DNA of 64,000 bases, from positions 375,760 to 439,759 of the forward strand of contig BJOX01000264.1 in NCBI GenBank assembly GCA_009731375.1, written 5' to 3'. The notes beneath the pieces are model-generated. The model made no database searches. It had not been told where the DNA came from and was given only the letters and a program-made list of their open reading frames with translations. A program made the position numbers and the translations under genes. Numbering within the stretch: position 1 is the stretch's first letter; each line of letters opens with the position of its first letter. The stretch is from Paulinella micropora (Eukaryota > Cercozoa > Imbricatea > Euglyphida). Positions 1 through 9,245 of the stretch are shown here, in pieces.

Positions 1-2206
1 CCCCCGTGCGTAGCGCCGTAGTACAGGGCCCACAGCGACCAAACTCGCTGTACCATTGCTCCTCAAGGAAATCGAAAAGGAGGTAGCGACTCCAGTAGAA
101 CGCCTCATAAACGCTGCAGTGGTTCAATGCCACATGCACGTCCCCCGCGATGACGATCCTCGAGGCCCCCCGATCCCGTCGCTCAGCCGATGCCGGTACC
201 AAATGCGTCTCCGGAGGCTTCCTGTTCATTATCCCCACATAATAACGAATCGGGTCGTCGTTGTACAGGTAATACGCATCTCCCGGCCGATCACCACAAA
301 CCATGGTGGTAATACGTCGGTTGACCGACACCCAATGCTCCCCGTTCCACACGTTATAATTCTGACTCCGGGCCTCCTCTTCCTCGTTATCATCCCCACG
401 AAACGCCTGTAACGCTCTCAATTTCTCTTCCCCTGTCATGAGGCCTCGCGATCCGTGGTACCACCGGTTCAGGTCGCTCGCCCGATGACGCCCCTCCCGA
501 GCTCAACTGCGAAGACGAAGACGAAGAAGCCGCACCCACCACGCCCCGAGACGCAACCGCCCCAAGCTGTGGAGCTCCCCCACGAGGAGGTATTGCCGTA
601 ACAGTCCACCCGTCCGCGACAAGCTTCTCCAAGACACTCTTCCCTTCGTCCCACGCAACCTTCCTCTCTTCCTCAGGCTGCCCAGACGCGTCGATAGCCC
701 TTCTCAAGACATGACGCCCCGTCTCCTGCCCCGCAGCTTCAGCCAAGTACTGCCGAGCCTGAGCCCTCAGTGCCAAATCCCCACGGTAAACATTCGCATG
801 CCTTGTGCAGACGTATCGATGAGCCACCTCCAGGAAGATGGACATCGCTGCCTCACCTGGCAACGAGCCCCCGTACGCGAAAGAAGCACAGCACACCGCT
901 GATAACGCGCCCCAACGACCCCCGGGTCCGCATTAAACCGCATCTCCGGTTGGGCCAAGATATGCCTCGCCCTCTCCTCGGTCATATCCGCCGGTCGCGA
1001 TGAAGACGAAAGCATTAACAGCTGACCCTTGCTGAAAGGGTTAAAAGAGGTAATAACGGGCTCACCCNNNNNNNNNNCCCACACGGAAAGACATTCTCGC
1101 ACACCTTCCGACAGGTGTCGCAAATAATCCCAGGTCAACCCCCCGTGCGTAGCGCCGTAGTACAGGGCCCACAGCGACCAAACTCGCTGTACCATTGCTC
1201 CTCAAGGAAATCGAAAAGGAGGTAGCGACTCCAGTAGAACGCCTCATAAACGCTGCAGTGGTTCAATGCCACATGCACGTCCCCCGCGATGACGATCCTC
1301 GAGGCCCCCCGATCCCGTCGCTCAGCCGATGCCGGTACCAAATGCGTCTCCGGAGGCTTCCTGTTCATTATCCCCACATAATAACGAATCGGGTCGTCGT
1401 TGTACAGGTAATACGCATCTCCCGGCCGATCACCACAAACCATGGTGGTAATACGTCGGTTGACCGACACCCAATGCTCCCCGTTCCACACGTTATAATT
1501 CTGACTCCGGGCCTCCTCTTCCTCGTTATCATCCCCACGAAACGCCTGTAACGCTCTCAATTTCTCTTCCCCTGTCATGAGGCCTCGCGATCCGTGGTAC
1601 CACCGGTTCAGGTCGCTCGCCCGATGACGCCCCTCCCGAGCTCAACTGCGAAGACGAAGACGAAGAAGCCGCACCCACCACGCCCCGAGACGCAACCGCC
1701 CCAAGCTGTGGAGCTCCCCCACGAGGAGGTATTGCCGTAACAGTCCACCCGTCCGCGACAAGCTTCTCCAAGACACTCTTCCCTTCGTCCCACGCAACCT
1801 TCCTCTCTTCCTCAGGCTGCCCAGACGCGTCGATAGCCCTTCTCAAGACATGACGCCCCGTCTCCTGCCCCGCAGCTTCAGCCAAGTACTGCCGAGCCTG
1901 AGCCCTCAGTGCCAAATCCCCACGGTAAACATTCGCATGCCTTGTGCAGACGTATCGATGAGCCACCTCCAGGAAGATGGACATCGCTGCCTCACCTGGC
2001 AACGAGCCCCCGTACGCGAAAGAAGCACAGCACACCGCTGATAACGCGCCCCAACGACCCCCGGGTCCGCATTAAACCGCATCTCCGGTTGGGCCAAGAT
2101 ATGCCTCGCCCTCTCCTCGGTCATATCCGCCGGTCGCGATGAAGACGAAAGCATTAACAGCTGACCCTTGCTGAAAGGGTTAAAAGAGGTAATAACGGGC
2201 TCACCC
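1..2206. repeat. 1067-bp direct duplication across a 10-N gap (assembly overlap)
   Basis: Bases 1-1067 reappear at 1140-2206 at a constant offset of 1139, with no difference I can see. The copies are separated by N at 1068-1077 plus a short unique piece (1078-1139). Identical sequence abutting a fixed-size gap is what an unmerged contig overlap looks like. A true tandem duplication in an already decayed element would be expected to show some divergence. Confidence 0.85.
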
Positions 2207-2220
2207 GTCTCCCCAATCAT
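1140..2220 (-). pseudogene. Region downstream of the zinc knuckle, element B
   Basis: Three minus-strand frames follow each other: 2220-1906 (MIGETGEPVITSFNPFSKGQ), 2035-1529 (Ala/Ser/Glu-rich, containing SIFLEVAHRYVCTRHANVYR) and 1578-1135 (MTGEEKLRALQAFRGDDNEE, then YYLYNDDPIRYYVGIMNRK). I recognise no catalytic motif: no D-S/T-G protease and no YxDD. It could be the Gag-pol junction or an extra ORF of the element. The same sequence recurs at 1-1067, so the two copies should be counted once. Confidence 0.35.
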
Positions 2221-2415
2221 AAACGAAAGGGTCCCCGTCTGGGCCCCCTTGTTCTTATTCCACTTTTTCTTGCCCCCTTTAGCCCCCGGAAATGGCGTGA
2301 CGCCCTCCTTCTGGACCTTCTTCAGGAAGCCAGTAAACCTCTCCTTGAGCTCCGGGCAGTCCCTCCCCAGGTGAGCGTTGTGCGAAGCCTGATCCTTGTA
2401 ATTACACTGGCTCCT

Positions 2416-2457
2416 ACACTCGAAGAACTTATGAGGTCCCTTCCTGCACGCGAAGCA
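2416..2457 (-). other. CCHC zinc knuckle of Gag
   Basis: Read on the minus strand, this stretch encodes CFACRKGPHKFFEC, a perfect CX2CX4HX4C knuckle as found in retroviral and retrotransposon nucleocapsid domains, which bind the element's RNA. Gly/Lys-rich residues precede it. A second Cys/His cluster (SQCNYKDQASHNAHLGRDC) follows but does not fit the motif. It lies in a different frame from the capsid part at 2495-2983 and in the same frame as the ORF at 1906-2220. Confidence 0.85.
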
Positions 2458-2494
2458 ACTGCTCTTTTCGCCCTTAGCTCCTGTTTTGCCCCCC

Positions 2495-3447
2495 TTAGGG
2501 CCACCAGCACCAGCCGCCTTCCGAACCGCCGCAGTAATCTAGTAATCCTGTCCTTCTGCTCCCTCGTGAACACCTCGTTGTACTGACCAACAGCTGTTGC
2601 CGCTGATCCTCACCAGGTCCAGTTCGATTGGAGCTTCCGGACGTTTCCAAGTGACGGTTCTCCTCAGCAAATGCCTGCTGAAAAGCCGTCATCGTAAGCT
2701 TAGATTTGGCAGCCAACTTCTTCATATCCCTTATGAAGGGCTGCCACTGAGGGAACGCCTTCAGAGCCTTGAGCAGAATGACAATTTGCGTCAGGTCGTC
2801 CGGTCCAGCGCGCCCCCCGTTCTTGATCCGTTCGATAGCGAGGAGGAACTGAGTCATCTGCCCCAGCATATCATCCCCCTTCTTGAAGGCAAACTGCACC
2901 ACACTAGCATGATCAGCCAACAGATTATGAACGTCACTCCCATAACGATCATTGAGCGCCTGCACCAGACGAGCTGGATCCATAGGGCGAGCCTCAGCGG
3001 TCGTGCCAACGTCTTGGCCACCCCAGACAGAGAGAGATACAAGAAGGAGAACACCTCCTGCCTTGCCCTCAGCAGACTTTGCTTTTCTACCGTAGATAGA
3101 TCGCCCCCAGTCTTGCTGTCCCCGTCTTCGTCATCCGCTGGTTCTAGCTTCGGTGACTTTCCACTCTGCTTCTTGGAAGCAGCCCGCTTAGCAGCGGTCG
3201 CAGCAGCCTCCATCGCAAAGGTTTTCTTCTTGTCCACGTAGAATTCGACACACTCGTCCCAGGGCAGCAGCAACTGCTCCCTGTTCTTTCCGGCCAAATA
3301 AATACGGATCTCGTGAAGAGCATCCCGCCACTTCGTCGTGCCGTCTTTACCAGAGAACCGATGCTCCTGCTGCACCTGTAGCGTCGTCGTAAACCCCCCG
3401 AAAGCAGATTGGTCCTTCTGACCACTCTCGAACGCAAGAAAGCTCAT
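2495..3447 (-). pseudogene. Gag capsid-like ORF, frameshifted
   Basis: The ORF opens with ATG at 3447 (MSFLAFESGQKDQSAFGGF). It contains a basic, Lys/Ala-rich stretch and leads into SLSGVAKTLARP, after which the frame is lost. The next frame resumes at 2983 with MDPARLVQALNDRYGSDVHN and continues through LLADHASVVQFAFKKGDDML and LLKALKAFPQWQPFIRDMKK. The alternation of Leu/Phe positions, the 'LL..L' and 'LT...' blocks and the later 'AEENRH' match the general shape of UBN2-type Gag capsids. It would form the nucleocapsid shell of the retrotransposon particle. The break near 2990 is a single shift. The assignment rests on pattern, not on a search. Confidence 0.5.
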
Positions 3448-4103
3448 AACCCAGTAGTATTAAAGTATAATACCGGTCACCTAACAACAGCAGACACTTC
3501 CTATGTTCCCAAGAATGCGAGAACTGATTACCCTTTAATAATCAAAAATCAAGTATAACACTTCCAGTTATATCCTTTATTATCTATATCAATAATCACT
3601 AATGCCTATACTGAATAGTACCGGACCGAACTGTCTATTAATAATTGGAATTACTTAATACGATACATAAATGTATCACTGATAACTTATCATATACCAC
3701 TCATGCCATTGCCGCGGGAGGCGGGTATGCAACTCGAGAGGAGGTGGATATGATGTGCAATGCCAACCACACCAACGGGCATTGCTGCGCGCTAACGTGG
3801 TTAGCTGGAAGTTACTCTGACCCCCGGTGGAACACCAACTACTAGCCCGTCAAGATACCTTCAGGGCCGTCGCACCTCACGGTGGGTAAGGCAGGGTCTT
3901 TTCCCGTGTATCATGTCATGTTAAGCTCTCTTTTGCTATATCTAAGAAGAATGGACCTAGGTAGTATTTTAATATATATGGGATCCAAAGCCGTGTCTCT
4001 TTCCTGTGGCTAGTTTCTTACTGTTATTACCCAGTATTGGTCTTTGGATCTCGCATACTACCCGCGTTAGCTATGTTAATGGGGTGTCGCACGGCATGCT
4101 AGG
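3448..4103. other. Non-coding spacer between two retroelement regions; possible LTR
   Basis: No sustained ORF. The first 250 bases are AT-rich and the rest mixed. Lying between the 3' end of one pol (4104) and the start codon of a Gag (3447) on the same strand, it is where a 3' LTR of one element and/or 5' LTR plus primer-binding site of the next would be. I could not find a convincing TG...CA pair or a second copy of it in the window. The string at 3822-3837 (CCCCGGTGGAACACCA) ends in CCA and could be the complement of a primer-binding site, but I did not match it to a particular tRNA. Confidence 0.3.
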
Positions 4104-4926
4104 CTAGGCCAGTTTGCGTTTCTTCGCCTGCCCCAATTTGGCCTTTTTATATTTGCCTGGTGGTGGTGCCCCGATGAGATGGGTCGCTATGCCCTCGGCT
4201 ATTATCTCATCCCACACCCGTAGGGGGATTCGACCGTGCTGTAGATCGAATGGATAATCTAGCACCATCCTAGGCCACGCCTGTATCTGCCAGGGCGTGT
4301 AGCCTTCGGACTTGTCCGTGATGCCTTTCCAGAACGTTTCGACTTCGTTTGAGTCGCGGAATACCGGATAAAAGGTCCGTGATTCCGGTTCGTCTAGGTT
4401 CTGGTGTGATCGATAAAACTGCAGTACGGGTGGCTCGGCTTTGATCGCCTTACTTGCGCGCATAACCCGAGTCGGAGTCTGCGGTTCCCATTCCCTCACT
4501 TTCATGAGGAAGAAATCGTTTAGACAGTCGTCCCCGACATGTGCCTCTGGTGGCCGGAGAAGGTATATCTTTCCGACGTGCCAGTGCATGGTCTTCACGT
4601 CGTCAGCCGACCTCAACTTTGAGNNNNNNNNNNTCGCGGAATACCGGATAAAAGGTCTGTGATTCCGGTTCGTCTAGGTTCTGGTGTGATCGATAAAACT
4701 GCAGTACGGGTGGCTCGGCTTTGATCGCCTTACTTGCGCGCATAACCCGAGTCGGAGTCTGCGGTTCCCATTCCCTCACTTTCATGAGGAAGAAATCGTT
4801 TAGACAGTCGTCCCCGACATGTGCCTCTGGTGGCCGGAGAAGGTATATCTTTCCGACGTGCCAGTGCATGGTCTTCACGTCGTCAGCCGACCTCAACTTT
4901 GAGTCAGCTGGTGGGCGTCTCAGCAC
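4104..4926 (-). pseudogene. C-terminal extension of element A, unknown domain
   Basis: A frame runs from MLRRPPADSKLRSADDVKTM through HWHVGKIYLLRPPEAHVGDD and NDFFLMKVREWEPQ to a basic end (GKYKKAKLGQAKKRKLA) at 4104. The 'G-K/D-F-F-L-x-K-V' strands and a following aromatic stretch (VLQFYRSHQNLDEP) recall small chromatin-reader barrels such as chromo or BAH domains that some Ty3/gypsy integrases carry, but I cannot assign it. The middle is interrupted by a 10-N gap with repeated flanks. Confidence 0.4.
4354..4903. repeat. 270-bp direct duplication across a 10-N gap (assembly overlap)
   Basis: 4354-4623 is repeated at 4634-4903 with the gap (4624-4633) between. I see one difference, C at 4378 against T at 4658. 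Interpretation as unmerged contig ends, perhaps two haplotypes or element copies, is favoured over a biological tandem repeat. Confidence 0.8.
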
Positions 4927-5249
4927 TGGTCAACCTTCTCCTCCTGTTCCGATTGCAGGTGGTTGGTCGGTCGCGGTGCAATAACGTCCCCCTCGGAAAC
5001 ATCGACTTGTTCAGCCGCAACTTCCTTGGCTTCGTCAGTGTTCGGATCGCTCCCCTCGGCTGCGGCCGGTAAGGGTTGCTTCGGGTTCTCCTTCGCCTCG
5101 GCCGTCTTGTTTCGGCGCTTGGGCGGAGGCCGTAAACTATGTTCTAGTTTCTGTACATGTACTGCCTCCGTCATCGTTTCATTACGATCCAGCATGGGGT
5201 TGAATCGCACCAACCGCCGTACGTGCACTACTAGCGTCTTGCCCTTTCC
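4920..5249 (-). pseudogene. Integrase tail beyond the in-frame stop
   Basis: Same frame as the integrase, resuming right after the TAG stop: GKGKTLVVHVRRLVRFNP, then a Lys/Arg/Pro- and Glu-rich linker (LRPPPKRRNKTAEAKENPKQ). 'VHVRRLVRF' resembles the strand that follows the GPY motif in Ty3/gypsy integrases ('VHVSRLKPF'-like). The stop therefore looks like a mutation, not the original terminus. Confidence 0.6.
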
Positions 5250-6356
5250 CTATATTCGGTATGTCAACGCACCTACCTGTTCTACAACAGTGTATGGGCC
5301 TTGCCACATCGAAAAGAGTTTGACGCTTACCAAGTTGGGTACCTGGGGTACGTACAAGAAGACTAAGTCCGCCGCATGGTATTCCCCCGACTCATACTTG
5401 ATTTTGCTCGGCGCCTGTTGATTATGTTTGTGAGCCTCTTCGGCCTCCCGCGCCTTAATGACGTAGTGTCTGGCTTCTGCCATGACTCGTAGGCGACAGG
5501 CCATAAGCTCATCATGTTCTAAGAAACCCCCTTCCGGGAGATTTGGTAACACCAACTCCTCCGGAATCCTCAAGTGCTGTCCGTATACTAGGAGATTGGG
5601 GGAAGCGCCTGTGGCTTTTCCGCCCAATGCCCTTGATGCGGTGTTGTTCATGGAAAACACAAAAGACGGTAAGGCCTTATGCCATATGTGCTGATTGTCG
5701 CGACAATATTGCTGGAGCGCGGCCTTGAGCGGCCTATGGACCCTCTCAATCTTGCCGTTGCTCTCTGGAGAATATGCAGTTACGTATTTCCACTTAAAAC
5801 CCCACACTGTGGACAGCCGAGCGGAGAGGTCGTTCGTGAACTCCGATCCCCGATCGCTGTACACATTCTTCGGTACCCCGGTATATCGGAAGACATGGTC
5901 AACCAGGGCTTCGCATGTCGATTCCGCATCCTTTTCCACAACCGGCACCGCGAACACATAGTTCGAAAAGCGGTCTATGGCCGTTAGGATGTACAGATAG
6001 CTGTGGGTTTCCGATCGCGGTAGTGGTCCCACGTAGTCGACGTGTAGTGTTTCAAATAGGTTCTCAACAAGCTTGTATTCCCCATAGAGGCCTTTCTGAG
6101 CGTTGTTGTGTGGTGTTTTGGTTTGCTTGCAGTGTTCGCATACGTCGACTGTGTCAGCGATGGATTTCTGCATACCATGCCACCAGAACCTACGCGATAT
6201 GAACCATGACATTTTGTCCCTTCCTGTGTGTGAGTTGAGAGCAGAACGGTGTGTGGCTAGCAAGATCGCCTTTCGTAACTGTGGTGGAACCCACAGTGTC
6301 CACTTCGATGGCGTCTTTTCCCACTTGCCCCCGGTTAAAGGAGTGTTCATGTTCAT
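5250..6356 (-). pseudogene. Integrase (HHCC zinc domain, DD35E core, GPY motif)
   Basis: A 368-codon frame. The zinc-binding HHCC set is H36, H43, C73 and C76 (CEHC). The catalytic core has D107 (LHVDYVGPL), D168 (VYSDRGSEF) and E204 (NGKIERVHRPLK), with exactly 35 residues between D168 and E204. Near the C-terminus, MWQGPYTVVEQVGALTYRI is the GPY/F module typical of Ty3/gypsy (chromovirus-type) integrases. The enzyme would insert element cDNA into chromosomal DNA. All key residues are present. A TAG stop at 5250-5252 follows TYRI, and the same frame continues beyond it with GKGKTLVVHVRRLVRFNP. Confidence 0.9.
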
Positions 6357-7260
6357 GAGTCTGACCCGGCTTTATGTCTCCCTCGCCGAGGATGTCCGAC
6401 TGTGTGTCGATCTCCTCTAGCAAATCTTGCCAGTCCTCAGCCTCATGTTGCGCGCAGCACACGTGACGTATGCATTGCAGCTGGCCCAACAGTTCGGCCT
6501 GAGAGTAGGGTCTATATCCCGGTGTCCAGCTATGTGCGTTGGTGGCCATGTATGCCATCCCCGCCGGCAACGTGTCTTTGAAATCTGCTGTGTGCTCCGT
6601 GGCCGTCCAGTCATCATCGGCAGTCCATTCGACTAGGCAGGCCGTGGGAGTATCTAAGGCAAAACGATCTAAGCCATCACTTAGTAATACGGAGCCTTTC
6701 ACCCGAGGCATCCGCGACAAGCTATCTGGGACCGTGTTGTCTTCGCCTTTAATGTACTCTATGGTGAAATCATACAGGGCTAGCTCCGACTGCCATCGGG
6801 CCAGTCGTCCCGTATGTTCTCGGTCCATAACGTGGTCTGTTTGAACCAAGATGTTCGGAGCACCCCATAAGTACTCCCTCAGCCGGCTGAACGCCCAAAC
6901 TATCGCCAACGCTTCGCGTTGCCTTGTGCAATAGTTGACCTGTTCGGGCGTCAACTTCTTGCTGACGAACATGATGGGTCTTAGCTGTTTGTGATCGGAG
7001 TCGTATTGTTGCAAGACCGCCCCGACCGCGTATTTCGACGCGTCGGTTGCCACAACAAAACGCTTTTCAAAGTCGGGGAGAATCAAGACCGATCCGCCCT
7101 CTGTGAGGGAGTCTCGTGTCAACGCCTCCTTCAGCTTTGTGTATATTTCCGCAGCCTTTGGCGGCCATTCGCCGTCCGGGTCGCCGTGTAGGCAGAAGTC
7201 CCGCAATGGCTTGACAGAATCCTGGAAGTTCGGGATGAATTCTGAGTACACCTGTGCCAT
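6190..7260 (-). pseudogene. RT thumb and RNase H domain
   Basis: A 356-codon ORF. It opens with VYSEFIPNFQDSVKPLRDF, the RT thumb/connection motif of Ty3/gypsy elements, and continues into an RNase H domain that would degrade the RNA strand of the DNA/RNA hybrid. All four catalytic acidic residues are visible: D73 (ATDASKYAVGAVLQQ), E116 (TRQREALAIVWAF), D142 (NILVQTDH) and D179 (DNTVPDSLSR). The C-terminal part (from about residue 190) is a spacer towards the integrase, and the frame ends inside the integrase N-terminus, so a shift lies near 6350. RNase H itself looks intact although the RT palm is missing. Confidence 0.85.
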
Positions 7261-7261
7261 A

Positions 7262-7643
7262 CAGCTAGCATGTCTTGGATCATCTCCTCACAGATCTGCT
7301 CCCCTTTATAGCTGAGGCGCGATCCGCGGAGACGAGGCATCGTCTGCCCCACCTGTCGCTCGATCTTAGCAGCTGTGTGTGTCACGCCGCCGGCTACAAG
7401 TGGTCCGAAGAGGGTTTTGTTCTTCAGAAATTGGGCCTTGAGATCCCGAACAAAGTCTGGTGACCCTGACTGTCGTGCCACGACTTCGTCGATTATCTCT
7501 TCGACCGGTTTCTGATCTCTCGGGTCGTCCGGGTACTCTAAGATGGAGTCCGGATCCTCAACCTCATCCTTCGCGTCCCTGCCTGGGTATCGCGTGGTTG
7601 ATTGGTTGTCCCATGTTGCAAATTCCTGAAGCTCTACTATCAT
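7262..7643 (-). pseudogene. RT N-terminal remnant ending at a deletion junction
   Basis: The ORF contains FVRDLKAQFLKNKTLFGPLV and later PRLRGSRLSYKGEQICEEMI followed by QDMLA. The latter resembles the start of Ty3/gypsy reverse transcriptases, where a conserved 'R-P-R-L-S...E-E-I...LL' helix precedes the fingers domain. After QDMLA the frame is lost and the next recognisable residues belong to the thumb. The fingers and palm, including the YxDD active site, are absent. Confidence 0.55.
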
Positions 7644-7715
7644 GTCAGCGTACTGTTTCGCTACCGATTTGTGATAGAACCCAAAAAGATCTGAAAGGCA
7701 AGCTCCCTCATGTAA

Positions 7716-8297
7716 TCAACCTTCCGAGTCAGCAGTTTGGTTGTATGCCAGACCATCCTGCCTTGATCCGAGCCGGAATGCCTGTCGACTGGGTATCGGT
7801 ATTGGGTCATCGACCACCCTATCCAATACATCCTTCCACCACATCTCGGTGGGGTGTATCGGGAGTATGATGGTAATGTCCTCACCCCGATCCAACCTAT
7901 CCGCCAAGAATTTCGGTACCTTCGACAGACTCTCGGATTGGATGGGTTCCGATCCTTGATACCATTGTCGTAGCTTTTCCATGACATCGTCATCCTCTGT
8001 GAGGCGTTTGGATGCATGGAAAACTAGACTAGACTTGACCCTTATAAACTCATGAGGCTGCCTCTGCCCGCCTCCATAGAGGTAGGTTCGGTCAAACCCA
8101 TGCCACGACTCTTCTTGTTTCCGTAGTAGCAAGATTTGGGCCTCGCGTTCAGCTGTCAAATCCTCGAAGCCCGCCCATGGGCCTGTCAACTCCGGAACAT
8201 AGACATTCGTGTATACCCACGCTGTACCAGCGGGCGTTACACGTTGCTGCATCCGTATATCATGCGGTATGGGTGGTGCGGGAGGGATCAAAGTCAC
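7716..8297 (-). pseudogene. Linker ORF between protease and RT remnants
   Basis: A 193-codon ORF overlapping the end of the protease ORF by four bases. It is rich in charged residues (LTAEREAQILLLRKQEESWH; EDITIILPIHPTEMWWKDVL). No known motif seen. It presumably belongs to the pol polyprotein of element A. Confidence 0.35.
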
Positions 8298-8875
8298 CTG
8301 TGCCCTTCCCCTATACGGATGCTCTGTCGGACGGTCCGGCGGCTGGGGTTAAGTATAGGGTATTCCGCCTCATGGCGTCCCTTTCCATACTTAATTACAT
8401 CCTGACCCAAGAGGAGCTGTGCTTCCATCATCTTGAGGTCTGGTTTACCCAGCACTATCGTACCCGGAAAATCAGGTACAACCAATACATGTATGGTGTA
8501 TGTCATACCAGTTGGGAATTCCACCGTTAATGGTAGGCGGCCTATGATCGCACTACGCCCGTCATTTGCCCCGCGAATATATCCGAGTTTCCCTTCACGC
8601 GTAAAATCAAATAGCTTCCAGAATTCATCGATAAACCTGCGACCCGCAAACGTAATTTTTGCCATCATCGCTGTCGCTACCTGTATCCAGGTGAGCGTTG
8701 AGCCTACGGTTCCCGCCAATATAGCAGGGTGTAACTCATGTCCCTTGCCTCCGCTGCCGGGAGGTCCTGGGGTTCGGCTGCCGACACCGTAGTAGGGCTT
8801 GTCGCAATTGCATTTCAGCGTACCTTCGTGCCATCCGGCGTTGTGCATCATGCGGCCAAGCTTGTTCGGATCCAC
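8294..8875 (-). pseudogene. Retropepsin-like protease remnant
   Basis: A 193-codon ORF. The C-terminal half looks like a retroviral-type aspartic protease: IRGANDGRSAIIGRLPL, then IHVLVVPDFPGTIVLGKPDL, the latter resembling the 'ILG-D-L' strand that closes such folds. The catalytic D-S/T-G, expected shortly before, is not present; the sequence passes from ITFAGRRF directly to IDEFWKLFDF. Either the active-site loop is lost or the domain is highly divergent. An active enzyme would process the element polyprotein. Before it comes a Cys/His-containing stretch (KCNCDKPYYG). Confidence 0.5.
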
Positions 8876-9245
8876 CCGAGTGGTGTTAATCCCATCTGCC
8901 TAACTACCGCCGGAGCTACGCTTGGGCCATCCAGTGGACCCGGGAGCACGACAGTATCCTGTGCTGTGAATGGGGATGCGGTATATATATCCTCTTTGCA
9001 TGAGGGGTAAGCGTGATCAATATGCGGTATATGTGGGTGATTAATATCCGAGCCGGCCACCGTACCCGGTGCCAGTCTAACACTGAGTCTCGACCGAGCA
9101 AAGACCTTTGAGGAACTATCAATTGTTTTGCCCTGGCTTTAATGTCATTCACCTTATTCAAGAGTCTAAAAAAGTGCTGTTTTCTGTAACGGGGCGACTG
9201 GTATGGAGCCTGCACTACTTGCGCAGGTGTCCGCTGTGCAGACAC
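8848..9245 (-). pseudogene. Unassigned N-terminal region of element A pol
   Basis: Two overlapping minus-strand frames (9245-8916, starting MSAQRTPAQVVQAPYQSPRY, and 9060-8848, containing HPHIPHIDHAYPSCKEDIYT) lead into the protease-like frame that starts at 8875. They are probably one ancestral frame broken by an indel near 9060. No domain recognised. Confidence 0.3.

Larger units (their letters stand above)
1..3447 (-). mobile_element. Left-edge retroelement fragment, Gag region (element B)
   Basis: The minus strand from 3447 down to the window edge carries broken reading frames that together look like a retrotransposon Gag: an N-terminal part (3447 to about 2990), a capsid-like part (2983-2495), a CCHC zinc knuckle (2457-2416) and a long Gag-pol junction region down to 1. 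The capsid part has the helical pattern of the UBN2/Retrotran_gag_2 family, more usual in Ty1/copia than Ty3/gypsy elements. Frames change at about 2990, 2590-2480, 2040 and 1580, so the copy is decayed or carries sequencing indels. Gag lies downstream of the Ty3/gypsy pol at 4.1-9.2 kb on the same strand, so it should be a second element and not that element's own gag. No protease, RT or integrase of element B is inside the window. Confidence 0.6.
4104..9245 (-). mobile_element. Ty3/gypsy-type LTR retrotransposon pol region, defective (element A)
   Basis: On the minus strand, in order from 9245 downward: an unassigned N-terminal region, a retropepsin-like remnant, an RT N-terminal remnant, RT thumb plus RNase H, integrase, and a long C-terminal extension. 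The order protease-RT-RNase H-integrase is the Ty3/gypsy order. The element cannot be autonomous: the RT palm is deleted at about 7262, frames shift at about 7262 and 6350, and a stop interrupts the integrase tail at 5250-5252. No gag for this element is seen upstream and no LTR pair was found. Confidence 0.85.

Noticed and set aside
1-412. Plus-strand ORF MLLKEIEKEVATPVERLINA, present twice
   Set aside because: Antisense shadow of the minus-strand Gag region; the second copy is the assembly duplication.
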